Below, one piece after another: positions 1-5,692 of a stretch of DNA of 6,749 nucleotides. Position numbers and translations under genes: made by a program. Every line of letters begins with the position of its first letter. Within the stretch, counting starts at the first letter, position 1. Source of the DNA: Tardiphaga sp. (GTDB taxonomy: Bacteria > Pseudomonadota > Alphaproteobacteria > Rhizobiales > Xanthobacteraceae). The stretch spans positions 1 to 6,749 of the forward strand of contig JAQGJY010000005.1 in NCBI GenBank assembly GCA_028290325.1. The letters are read 5' to 3'. The notes under the pieces were generated by a model. It saw only the letters and a program-made list of their open reading frames with translations, was not told the DNA's origin and did no database searches.

Positions 1-6
1 CCGAAG

Positions 7-34
7 GGCGGCGTTGCGTGGCCGCCGCGATTTT
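7..34 (+). terminator. possible terminator of an upstream gene
   Basis: GGCGGC at 7-12 is the exact reverse complement of GCCGCC at 21-26, leaving an 8-nt loop, and TTTT follows at 31-34 after a 4-nt gap. This could end transcription of a plus-strand gene lying to the left of the window. The U-run is short and detached from the stem, so the call is weak. Confidence 0.25.
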
Positions 35-57
35 GGCAAGGTCTCGCCACGTTCGAA

Positions 58-77
58 CTGCCCTCGGGGAAGGGCAG
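58..77. repeat. perfect 7-bp inverted repeat upstream of hppA
   Basis: CTGCCCT (58-64) and AGGGCAG (71-77) form a perfect 7-bp stem with a 6-nt loop, about 70 nt upstream of the hppA start. No T-run follows. It may be a structured leader or an operator. Nothing else in 1-146 is recognisable, and no convincing sigma-70 promoter was found. Confidence 0.35.
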
Positions 78-146
78 CTATCATTGTGCGCCCACCGCGT
101 CAGCGGCCAAGGGCGTTCGGGGAAATCTAGGACTGAGGCAAATTCT

Positions 147-2267
147 ATGACAGCTTTATGGGTGATCGTGCTCTGCGGAGCGCTATCGATCGTTTACGCC
201 ATCTGGGCGACGGCGTCGGTGATGAAGGCGGATGCCGGCAATGCCCGGATGCAGGAAATCGCGGCCGCGGTCGCCGAAGGCGCGCAGGCCTATCTGAAGC
301 GGCAGTATCTCACGATCGCCATCGTCGGCGTCGTCATCTTCGCGCTGCTGGCCTATTTCCTCGGCATGCTGGTCGCGGTCGGCTTCCTGATCGGCGCGGT
401 GCTGTCGGGCGCCGCCGGCTTCATCGGCATGAACGTGTCGGTGCGTGCCAACGTCCGCACCGCGCAAGCGGCAACGACATCGCTCGCCGGCGGGCTTGAA
501 CTGGCCTTCAAGGCCGGCGCGATCACCGGCATGCTGGTGGCGGGCCTGGCGCTGCTCGGCGTCACGATCTATTTCGCTTATCTGACGCATGTCCTGAACC
601 TGCCGGCTAACAGCCGCACGGTGGTCGATGCGCTGGTTGCGTTAGGCTTCGGCGCATCGCTGATCTCGATCTTCGCGCGTCTCGGCGGCGGCATCTTCAC
701 CAAGGGCGCCGACGTCGGCGGCGATCTGGTCGGCAAGGTCGAGGCCGGCATTCCCGAAGACGATCCGCGCAACCCCGCCACGATTGCCGACAACGTCGGC
801 GACAATGTCGGCGATTGCGCCGGCATGGCGGCCGATCTGTTCGAAACCTATGCCGTGACCGCCGTCGCCACGATGGTGCTGGCCGCGATCTTCTTCGCGA
901 CCTCGCCGTTGCTCGTCAACATGATGACGCTGCCGCTCGCCATCGGCGGCATCTGCATCCTCACCTCGATCGCCGGCACCTTCTTCGTCAAGCTCGGCGC
1001 CTCGCAGTCGATCATGGGCGCGCTCTACAAGGGCCTGATCGCAACCGGCGTGCTGTCGTTGTTCGGCGTCGCCGCCGTCATCTACTGGCTGATCGGTTTC
1101 GGGCCGCTCGCCGGCGTCAACTATACGGGGCTGGCTCTGTTCGAATGCGGCATCGTCGGTCTCGTCGTGACGGGCCTCATCATCTGGATCACGGAATACT
1201 ACACCGGCACCGAATATCGCCCGGTGAAGTCGATCGCGGCGTCGTCGGTGACGGGCCACGGCACCAACGTGATTCAGGGCCTCGCCATCTCGATGGAATC
1301 GACCGCCGGTCCGGCGCTCGTCATCATCGCGGGCATCCTCGTCACCTATTCGCTGGCCGGCCTGTTCGGCATCGCCATCGCGACCACGACGATGTTGGCG
1401 CTGGCCGGCATGATCGTGGCGCTCGATGCGTTCGGCCCGGTCACGGACAATGCCGGTGGCATCGCTGAAATGGCGGGCCTGCCGAAGGAGGTCCGCAAGG
1501 CCACCGACGCGCTCGACGCTGTCGGCAACACGACCAAGGCCGTCACCAAAGGCTATGCGATCGGCTCGGCCGGTTTGGGCGCGCTGGTGCTGTTCGCGGC
1601 GTACAACGAAGACTTGAAGTTCTTCATCGCCAACGCCGCGAAGTATCCCTACTTCCAGGGCGTGCTGCCGGACTTTTCGCTGAACAACCCCTACGTCGTG
1701 GTCGGTCTCCTGTTCGGCGGCCTGCTGCCGTATCTGTTCGGCGCGATGGGCATGACCGCCGTCGGCCGCGCCGCCGGCGCGATCGTCGAGGAAGTGCGTC
1801 GCCAGTTCCGCGAGAAGCCGGGCATCATGCAGGGCACCGACAAGCCGGATTACAAAAAGGCTGTCGATCTGCTGACCAAGGCGGCGATCAAGGAAATGAT
1901 CATCCCGTCGTTGCTGCCGGTGCTGTCGCCGATCTTCGTTTACTTCGTGATCTTCGTGATCGCGGGTGGCGGCGCAGGCGGCAAGTCGGCGGCATTCTCG
2001 GCGGTGGGCGCGATGCTGCTCGGCGTGATCGTGACGGGTCTGTTCGTCGCGATCTCAATGACCTCGGGCGGCGGCGCATGGGACAACGCCAAGAAGTATA
2101 TCGAGGACGGCCATTACGGCGGCAAGGGCTCGGAGGCGCATAAAGCGGCCGTGACCGGCGACACCGTCGGTGATCCCTACAAGGACACGGCCGGCCCGGC
2201 GATCAACCCGATGATCAAGATCACTAACATCGTCGCGCTGCTGCTGCTGGCGATCTTGGCACACTAA
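147..2267 (+). CDS. hppA: K+-independent H+-translocating membrane pyrophosphatase
   Basis: This inner-membrane enzyme hydrolyses cytoplasmic pyrophosphate and pumps H+ out of the cytoplasm, so it saves energy and removes PPi from biosynthesis. The 706-residue product has the usual family length and about 16 hydrophobic segments from residue 2 to the C-terminus. The substrate and Mg-PPi motifs are all present: DVGGDLVGKVE (189-199), EDDPRNP (204-210) followed by DNVGDNVGD (215-223), DAFGPVTDNAGG (427-438), GGAWDNAKKYIE (642-653) and GDTVGDPYKDTAGPAINP (671-688). In GNTTKAVT the Lys464 and Thr467 positions are those of the K+-independent class; K+-dependent enzymes have Ala and usually Gly or Ala there. 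DVGGDLVGK has Gly where Ala is common, a mild change. The frame is open upstream to 18, but the 43 extra residues are polar and unlike the family. ATG147 has GAGG at 135-138 with 8-nt spacing and begins the typical first membrane helix. Monocistronic by its terminator. Family assignment is near certain; ion specificity is inferred from the signature residues. Confidence 0.97.
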   Translation: MTALWVIVLCGALSIVYAIWATASVMKADAGNARMQEIAAAVAEGAQAYLKRQYLTIAIVGVVIFALLAYFLGMLVAVGFLIGAVLSGAAGFIGMNVSVRANVRTAQAATTSLAGGLELAFKAGAITGMLVAGLALLGVTIYFAYLTHVLNLPANSRTVVDALVALGFGASLISIFARLGGGIFTKGADVGGDLVGKVEAGIPEDDPRNPATIADNVGDNVGDCAGMAADLFETYAVTAVATMVLAAIFFATSPLLVNMMTLPLAIGGICILTSIAGTFFVKLGASQSIMGALYKGLIATGVLSLFGVAAVIYWLIGFGPLAGVNYTGLALFECGIVGLVVTGLIIWITEYYTGTEYRPVKSIAASSVTGHGTNVIQGLAISMESTAGPALVIIAGILVTYSLAGLFGIAIATTTMLALAGMIVALDAFGPVTDNAGGIAEMAGLPKEVRKATDALDAVGNTTKAVTKGYAIGSAGLGALVLFAAYNEDLKFFIANAAKYPYFQGVLPDFSLNNPYVVVGLLFGGLLPYLFGAMGMTAVGRAAGAIVEEVRRQFREKPGIMQGTDKPDYKKAVDLLTKAAIKEMIIPSLLPVLSPIFVYFVIFVIAGGGAGGKSAAFSAVGAMLLGVIVTGLFVAISMTSGGGAWDNAKKYIEDGHYGGKGSEAHKAAVTGDTVGDPYKDTAGPAINPMIKITNIVALLLLAILAH

Positions 2268-2286
2268 GCTACGTGCTGAGATGAAC

Positions 2287-2318
2287 GAAAGCCCCGCGGT
2301 GAAAGCTGCGGGGTTTTT
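2287..2318 (+). terminator. Rho-independent terminator of hppA
   Basis: The stem at 2292-2300 pairs with 2305-2313 over nine base pairs (two of them G-U) around a GAAA (GNRA) tetraloop, and TTTTT follows at 2314-2318. A-rich sequence at 2288-2290 can pair with the U-run. It begins 20 nt after the hppA stop codon, which is the classic position. Confidence 0.85.
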
Positions 2319-2360
2319 CGTTGAGCAGCACGCCAACGTCACGACACGAAAGGAACCGAC

Positions 2361-2516
2361 ATGTCGCTCTCGTCCGCCAAGAACTATGCGCTGCGCGCCG
2401 CCAAATCGCAGGACCAGAAGGAAGCGACCGAGCTGCTGTCGAAAGCGATCCTCGAACTGACGCTGGCGATCGAGGCCACCGACGCCAAGATCAAGAAGAT
2501 CAACAAGTCGTCCTGA
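2361..2516 (+). CDS. small helical protein of unknown function (51 aa)
   Basis: I do not recognise the family. The reading frame begins MSLSSAKNYALRAAKS and ends in a lysine-rich tail (DAKIKKINKSS). From about residue 8 on it has no proline or glycine and alternates charged and aliphatic residues, with Leu/Ile/Ala spaced like an amphipathic helix or short coiled coil (roughly residues 20-48). There is no signal peptide, membrane segment or cysteine, so a soluble cytoplasmic protein is likely. Support for coding is good: AAAGGA at 2349-2354 sits 6 nt before the ATG, and almost every codon ends in G or C, as in the neighbouring genes. It lies 93 nt after hppA but beyond the hppA terminator, and only 42 nt separate the T-run from its ATG. 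No clear promoter was found there, so it may depend on read-through from hppA. Its stop codon is 13 nt from the converging hydrolase gene. Confidence 0.75.
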   Translation: MSLSSAKNYALRAAKSQDQKEATELLSKAILELTLAIEATDAKIKKINKSS

Positions 2517-2529
2517 TCGCAAGCGCCGG

Positions 2530-3345
2530 TCACACCGCCTGTGGCGGCATGTGCAGCAACGCCACCGCCACATCGCCGACATCACCGCGCGGATAAATCC
2601 GCAACACCTCGGGATCGTGACCCGGCACGATGTGATCCGCGCTGTCGGCGAGACGCTCGAGCTTCGCCCAGCTTTCCAGCATGTCCGCGACATCGACCAG
2701 AATCGGAAACGGATTCGACCGCGCCTTGTTCGCATAATAATGGCAGGCGTCCGAGGCCAGCACGACAGCGCCACGCGCCGTCATCACGCGCACGCACTGC
2801 AGGCCAGGCGTATGGCCGGGCGCGCGATGCACGCTGAGGCCGGGAAACAGGTCGTCATCGCCGTCGATGAAGTGCACCCGTCCGTCATAGAGCCGGCGCA
2901 CCATCGTCACGACATCCTCGACCTCGAAGGCATGGCGCAAGCGCGGATGGCACATGCAGCGGCCGGTGACGAAGCTCATCTCTGAATCCTGCACATGGAA
3001 TGTCGCGGCGGGAAACGCGGCGAGGCCGCCGGCATGGTCGTAATGCAGATGCGTGATGATCACGTCCGTCACCGCCGCGGCATCGACGCCGACCGCCTTC
3101 AATGCGTCCGCCGGCAGATGCGCCAAAGTGCGTTTGCGCTTGGCCGCGGTTTCATGTGTGAAGCCGGTATCGACAACGATGGTGCGCGCGGCGTTGCGGA
3201 TCACCCAGACGAAATAATCCAACGGCAATGCCATCTCGTGCAGGTCCGTGACCTCCTGCGGATGCATGAAATTGTCGCGCGCGCCGCGCTCCTTGTGCGT
3301 GCCGTAGCGCACCGCCAGCACCTCATAGGCCTCGGTCGGCTTCAT
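2530..3345 (-). CDS. MBL-fold metallo-hydrolase, N-acyl homoserine lactonase-like
   Basis: This is a 271-residue zinc hydrolase of the metallo-beta-lactamase fold, in the group commonly annotated as N-acyl homoserine lactonase family. Metal ligands are all visible: HLHYDH at 99-104 (His99, His101, Asp103, His104), His178 in APGHTPG, Asp199 in ASDACHYY, and His243 in PGHDP. The arrangement HxHxDH, then His, Asp and His, is that of dinuclear-zinc lactonases such as AiiA and BlcC. In AiiA a catalytic Tyr follows the bridging Asp by three residues; here His is at that place and Tyr203/Tyr204 come next, so AHL activity should not be assumed. No signal peptide, so it is probably cytoplasmic. The ATG at 3345-3343 has GGGAG at 3360-3356 on the minus strand with 10-nt spacing. 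The gene is divergent from the carboxymuconolactone decarboxylase/dehydrogenase pair, which suggests a shared lactone substrate (inference). The fold is certain; the substrate is unknown. Confidence 0.93.
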   Translation of the reverse strand: MKPTEAYEVLAVRYGTHKERGARDNFMHPQEVTDLHEMALPLDYFVWVIRNAARTIVVDTGFTHETAAKRKRTLAHLPADALKAVGVDAAAVTDVIITHLHYDHAGGLAAFPAATFHVQDSEMSFVTGRCMCHPRLRHAFEVEDVVTMVRRLYDGRVHFIDGDDDLFPGLSVHRAPGHTPGLQCVRVMTARGAVVLASDACHYYANKARSNPFPILVDVADMLESWAKLERLADSADHIVPGHDPEVLRIYPRGDVGDVAVALLHMPPQAV

Positions 3346-3377
3346 CGCGTTCTCGCTCCCATCTGTCGTTGGCTGCG

Positions 3378-3407
3378 ATGGTGTTGATCGATAAGCGCCG
3401 TGTCAAG
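3378..3407 (-). promoter_or_regulatory. putative sigma-70 promoter of the MBL hydrolase gene
   Basis: On the minus strand CTTGACA (3407-3401) contains a perfect -35 hexamer. After a 17-nt spacer lies CACCAT (3383-3378), which matches only three of six -10 positions. Transcription would start near 3371, giving a leader of about 25 nt that contains the GGGAG ribosome site. The good -35 and sensible geometry support it; the poor -10 lowers confidence. No equally good promoter was found on the plus strand for the divergent gene at 3498; TTGTGC at 3443 with TAAGCT at 3465 is the best, and weak. Confidence 0.4.
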
Positions 3408-3497
3408 AATGCGATGCGTATTGCTGCCGCGCGACGCCGCGATTGTGCGGCTTGGTACCGATGCTAAGCTGATGCGACAAAATCAATGGAGGATCCG

Positions 3498-3911
3498 ATG
3501 GGCGGCAACGATAGCGATCAATTCAACAAAGGTCTCGAAGTCCGGCGCGCGGTGCTCGGCAAGGATTACGTCGATGGCGGTATCGCCAAGGCCGACGATT
3601 TCATGATGGCGTTTCAGAACATCACCACGGAATGGTGCTGGGGCTATGCCTGGACGCGGCCCGGTCTCGATCGCAAGACGCGCTCGATGCTGAACCTCGC
3701 GATGCTCACGGCTTTGAAAGCACCGCACGAGATCAAACTGCATGTGAAGGGGGCGCTGACCAACGGCGTCACCGTCGAAGAGATCAAGGAGATCCTGCTT
3801 CACGCGACGGTCTATAGCGGCATCCCGGCCGGCCTCGAAGCCTTCAAGGCCGCGCATGAAGTGCTGGTGGCGGAAGGCGCGATCGACGGCAAGCCAGCGA
3901 GCCAGCCATGA
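3498..3911 (+). CDS. carboxymuconolactone decarboxylase family protein (PcaC-like)
   Basis: The 137-residue product is a single-domain CMD protein, close in length to 4-carboxymuconolactone decarboxylase PcaC (about 130 residues), which in the protocatechuate branch of the beta-ketoadipate pathway converts 4-carboxymuconolactone to 3-oxoadipate enol-lactone. The CMD core spans roughly residues 37-120, with TRPGLDRKTRSMLNLAML (53-70), PHEIKLHVKGALTNG (76-90, conserved His82) and the VYSGIPAGLEAF helix (105-116). It has no CxxC, so it is not an AhpD-type peroxidase. The gene lies outside any visible pca cluster, so the exact substrate is open and the symbol is withheld. The start is ATG3498: GGAGGA at 3488-3493 gives ideal 4-nt spacing, whereas an in-frame ATG at 3486 overlaps that ribosome site and has none of its own. 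The stop codon overlaps the next start as ATGA, implying translational coupling with the dehydrogenase. Confidence 0.9.
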   Translation: MGGNDSDQFNKGLEVRRAVLGKDYVDGGIAKADDFMMAFQNITTEWCWGYAWTRPGLDRKTRSMLNLAMLTALKAPHEIKLHVKGALTNGVTVEEIKEILLHATVYSGIPAGLEAFKAAHEVLVAEGAIDGKPASQP

Positions 3912-4831
3912 GCGCGCCGCGCGGCGTCTGCTTCATCGGCATTGGCAATATGGGCTGGCCGATGGCGACGCGGCTTGTCCAGTCTGGTTGCGACGTTGCG
4001 GTGAGCGACGCCGTCGCGGGCCGCGCCGATCAATTCGCGCAAGCGAACGGCGGTACGGCGGCGAGCGATCTGGTCGCGGCGGTGAAAGCCCGCGATGTCG
4101 TCATCACGATGCTGCCGACATCGGGCCACGTCGAAGCGGTCGTCGCTGGCATTGCTGGCGGGTTGCGCCAGGGCCACATCCTGATCGACATGAGTTCGGG
4201 TGCGCCCGCGGCGACCCGCGCGATCGCGGAGCGGCTGTCGTCCAAAGGTGTCATCGTGCTCGATGCGCCGGTGTCCGGCGGCGTGTCGCGCGCAATCACC
4301 GGCGACCTGGCGATCATGACCGGCGGCGATGCGGAGGCGCTCGACCGCGTCGATCCGCTGCTGAAGGCGATGGGCACCACGATCCATCGCATCGGCGCCG
4401 TCGGGGCCGGGCAGGCGATGAAGGCGCTGAACAATCTCGTCTCCGCCGGCGGCTTCCTGATGGCGGTTGAGGCGCTGGTGATTGGCCAGCAATTCGGGCT
4501 CGATCCCCATGTCATGACCGACGTGCTGAATGCCTCCACGGGCATGAACAATTCGACGCAGAAAAAGCTGAGACAGTTCGTGCTGTCGCGCAAATTCGAT
4601 TCCGGCTTCGGGCTTGATCTGATGGTCAAGGACCTGTCGATCGCGCTCGAAGTCGGCCGCGATCACGCCGCGCCGACGCCGTTGTCCGCGTTGTGTCGGG
4701 AGATGTGGGCGAGCGCCGCCGCGATGCTGGGCAAGGGACAGGACCATACGGCGATTGCGAAACTGTCGGAAGCGATGGCCGGCGTAACGCTGGGCGAGGC
4801 AACCAAAAAAGTCGGCCCAACCAAAGCCTAG
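3908..4831 (+). CDS. NAD(P)-dependent beta-hydroxyacid dehydrogenase (3-hydroxyisobutyrate dehydrogenase family)
   Basis: This 307-residue cytoplasmic oxidoreductase has the two-domain layout of the 3-hydroxyisobutyrate / tartronate-semialdehyde / 6-phosphogluconate dehydrogenase superfamily. The N-terminal Rossmann domain starts with FIGIGNMGWPMA (9-20). Asp34 at the end of the second strand favours NAD+ over NADP+ (inference; NADP+ enzymes usually have an Asn-Arg-Thr type motif there). DAPVSGGV (119-126) is the substrate-binding signature, GAGQAMKALNN (166-176) contains the catalytic Lys172 and conserved Asn176, and MVKDLSIAL (239-247) is the conserved C-terminal Lys-Asp segment. Length matches the family (about 290-310). 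It starts within the previous stop codon (ATGA overlap), so the two proteins are probably made together. Which hydroxyacid or semialdehyde it handles cannot be told. It ends 98 nt before the gstI terminator; no strong plus-strand terminator was seen, although the gstI hairpin followed by TTT could act weakly in this direction. Confidence 0.92.
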   Translation: MSAPRGVCFIGIGNMGWPMATRLVQSGCDVAVSDAVAGRADQFAQANGGTAASDLVAAVKARDVVITMLPTSGHVEAVVAGIAGGLRQGHILIDMSSGAPAATRAIAERLSSKGVIVLDAPVSGGVSRAITGDLAIMTGGDAEALDRVDPLLKAMGTTIHRIGAVGAGQAMKALNNLVSAGGFLMAVEALVIGQQFGLDPHVMTDVLNASTGMNNSTQKKLRQFVLSRKFDSGFGLDLMVKDLSIALEVGRDHAAPTPLSALCREMWASAAAMLGKGQDHTAIAKLSEAMAGVTLGEATKKVGPTKA

Positions 4832-4917
4832 CTTCGCTCGCGCTGAGCGCTGCGACCGCCGATCGCCTCGAGGGATCAACGCGGCCCGGCCGGCGGGGAT
4901 CGTGTTTCAGGTCACAC

Positions 4918-4953
4918 AAAAAATCAGGGCCGGAGCTGAATGCGCCGACCCTG
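4918..4953 (-). terminator. Rho-independent terminator of gstI
   Basis: Read on the minus strand, CAGGG (4953-4949) pairs with CCCTG (4929-4925). The stem continues inward through CGG/CCG and GC/GC with single mismatches, around a 5-nt loop, and the hairpin is followed by A and then TTTTTT (4923-4918). It lies 54 nt after the gstI stop codon. On the plus strand the same hairpin is followed only by TTTG (4954-4957), so termination there would be weaker. The rest of 4832-5006 shows no gene. Confidence 0.75.
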
Positions 4954-5006
4954 TTTGAAGTCCGCCTCGGATGACCGATAGCAGCCTGCCGATTGTCGCC
5001 TGAACC

Positions 5007-5189
5007 TCATTGTTTGGTCGCCGGCTGGGCGTCGCGGATGGCTTCCTGATGATACCAGGCGTCCGTCAGCACAAGCTCGTTGGCTGGCTGGGTCGCGCCG
5101 GTATCGGGCTTTGTGGTGTGAAGGCCCGCGCGGCCGCCGACCGGAAACTGATAGATCGTCGCCGATCCCCGTTGCGAGTTCGAAATCAT
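5007..5189 (-). CDS. gstI: GstI-like glutamine synthetase translational inhibitor (DUF2735)
   Basis: The 60-residue protein has the two conserved blocks of the GstI/DUF2735 family as I know it: an N-terminal SATIYQFPVGGRAGL (9-23) and a C-terminal DAWYHQEAIRDA (43-54), joined by a variable linker. R. leguminosarum GstI is about 63 residues, is encoded upstream of glnII on the opposite strand, and lowers translation of glnII mRNA. Position and orientation here are the same, with glnII starting 543 bp away. The protein is small, soluble and without cysteine or signal peptide. The ATG at 5189-5187 is preceded by AGGA (5201-5198, minus strand) at 8-nt spacing. A candidate NtrC site lies 74-90 nt upstream of the start, fitting the known NtrC repression of gstI, and an intrinsic terminator follows. 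Family membership rests on recalled motifs plus context; translational inhibition in this organism is inferred by homology. Confidence 0.85.
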   Translation of the reverse strand: MISNSQRGSATIYQFPVGGRAGLHTTKPDTGATQPANELVLTDAWYHQEAIRDAQPATKQ

Positions 5190-5208
5190 CTCATCAATCC
5201 TGTCTGTA

Positions 5209-5230
5209 CCGGACGAATGATTTCATCCGG
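5209..5230. repeat. hairpin upstream of gstI
   Basis: CCGGA (5209-5213) pairs with TCCGG (5226-5230), and after one mismatch GAA (5215-5217) pairs with TTC (5222-5224) around a 4-nt loop. On the minus strand it ends just 7 nt before the gstI AGGA ribosome site, so it may be a structured mRNA leader or an operator. No T-run follows on either strand. Confidence 0.45.
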
Positions 5231-5262
5231 CCGCGATTCAACGCGTGACAGGGATATCGGGT

Positions 5263-5279
5263 TGCCGATGTAAGGTGCA
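5263..5279. promoter_or_regulatory. candidate NtrC site in the gstI promoter region
   Basis: TGCCGATGTAAGGTGCA fits the 17-bp TGC-N11-GCA core of NtrC operators. Its right half GGTGCA equals the enteric consensus half-site; the left half keeps TGC only, and the dyad extends to TTGC...GCAA. It lies 74-90 bp upstream of the gstI start codon, where binding could repress gstI. Confidence 0.5.
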
Positions 5280-5347
5280 ATATGCTGAAAATAAAACCGG
5301 CAGATGAATAAACAGTAGGCACGGCTGTGGTTGCATTCCGTTTGGAC

Positions 5348-5364
5348 TGCTTTTTGAAAGGGCA
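5348..5364. promoter_or_regulatory. candidate weak NtrC site, middle of the gstI-glnII region
   Basis: TGCTTTTTGAAAGGGCA has the TGC-N11-GCA spacing, extended to CTGC...GCAG. The half-sites match TGCACC/GGTGCA only partly (three and four of six). It lies about 290-305 bp upstream of the predicted glnII transcription start, so it could serve either gene or be chance. Confidence 0.3.
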
Positions 5365-5530
5365 GGCGCCGAACGAGGCGACGCTCGGTTTCGGTGCCGA
5401 ATTCGCCCTCGACAGCGCCAAATCCACGCCGCGCTTTTCATCTTTTCAGCGAAAATGCCCATACTTGCCCAGCGATGAGGCGTCGAAAACCCCTGTGATC
5501 CAAGGCTAAATTCAGTGCGGCGGAGCATGC

Positions 5531-5547
5531 TGCGCGCCTTTGTCGCA
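5531..5547. promoter_or_regulatory. candidate NtrC upstream activating site for glnII
   Basis: TGCGCGCCTTTGTCGCA keeps the TGC-N11-GCA geometry; each half-site matches four of six consensus bases. It lies about -122 to -106 from the predicted sigma-54 start, the usual distance for an NtrC enhancer. Confidence 0.45.
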
Positions 5548-5576
5548 CCATCCCGAGCTTATTTCGCAGGGATGGT
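5547..5576. repeat. perfect 8-bp inverted repeat upstream of the glnII promoter
   Basis: ACCATCCC (5547-5554) and GGGATGGT (5569-5576) are exact reverse complements 14 nt apart, between the candidate NtrC site and the sigma-54 promoter. The arms are about two helical turns apart centre to centre, which suits a dimeric or paired-site regulator. The binding protein is unknown. Confidence 0.45.
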
Positions 5577-5626
5577 TTCACCGGACCAAAACGGGTCGAT
5601 GCGACGCGCCCGGATCGGCCAAACCT

Positions 5627-5642
5627 TGGCACACAAAATGCT
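5627..5642 (+). promoter_or_regulatory. sigma-54 promoter of glnII
   Basis: TGGCACACAAAATGCT matches the -24/-12 consensus TGGCACG-N4-TTGCW with the invariant GG (5628-5629) and GC (5640-5641) exactly 10 nt apart; only one base in each element differs. Transcription should start near 5653, giving a leader of about 80 nt. glnII of rhizobia is known to use sigma-54 with NtrC, so site and gene agree. Confidence 0.85.
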
Positions 5643-5655
5643 TACAAAAAGGCGG

Positions 5656-5692
5656 CCAATGGCGACGACCTCGCGGTCCGTCGCCGGCTTGG
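5656..5692 (+). promoter_or_regulatory. strong hairpin in the glnII mRNA leader
   Basis: GGCGACGACC (5661-5670) pairs with GGT plus CGTCGCC (5675-5685) over ten base pairs with one bulged C (5678) and a TCGC loop. CCAA (5656-5659) with TTGG (5689-5692) can extend it across an internal loop. A smaller GGGT/ACCC hairpin (5691-5702) is an alternative partner. It occupies the first half of the predicted leader, 47 nt before the glnII ATG. GstI inhibition in R. leguminosarum acts on glnII translation, so this is a natural candidate for its target; that link is inferred. Confidence 0.6.

Noticed and set aside
18..146. N-terminal extension of hppA by 43 residues from an in-frame ATG at 18
   Set aside because: The added residues are polar and Arg-rich and unlike any pyrophosphatase N-terminus; ATG147 has a ribosome site and starts the first membrane helix.
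642..1259. Long minus-strand frame inside hppA
   Set aside because: Rich in Arg, Asp, His and Gln with no domain; a mirror of the high-GC codon bias of hppA.
815..1468. 217-codon plus-strand frame inside hppA
   Set aside because: Arg/His-rich frame-shifted shadow of hppA with no recognisable motif.
2535..2547. Hairpin CCGCC-TGT-GGCGG at the end of the hydrolase gene as a shared terminator
   Set aside because: It lies inside the coding sequence and has no T-run on either strand.
2055..2774. Minus-strand frame spanning the end of hppA, the terminator and the hydrolase
   Set aside because: Crosses well-supported genes and the hppA terminator; composition is that of a shadow frame.
3443..3470. 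Sigma-70 promoter for the CMD/dehydrogenase pair (TTGTGC, TAAGCT)
   Set aside because: Only three of six matches in each hexamer with a 16-nt spacer; not distinguishable from chance.
3486..3497. Alternative start of the CMD gene at ATG3486
   Set aside because: GGAGGA at 3488-3493 is the ribosome site for ATG3498 and overlaps the earlier ATG, which has none of its own.
3812..4879. 355-codon minus-strand frame opposite the dehydrogenase
   Set aside because: Arg/His/Asp-rich; the plus strand has a complete dehydrogenase with all family motifs.
5466..5482. Further NtrC-like dyad TGC-N11-GCG
   Set aside because: Fails the GCA right core, and the half-sites match the consensus poorly.
5194..5632. 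Several overlapping small frames on both strands in the gstI-glnII intergenic region
   Set aside because: They contradict each other, lack convincing ribosome sites and known motifs, and cover promoter elements.
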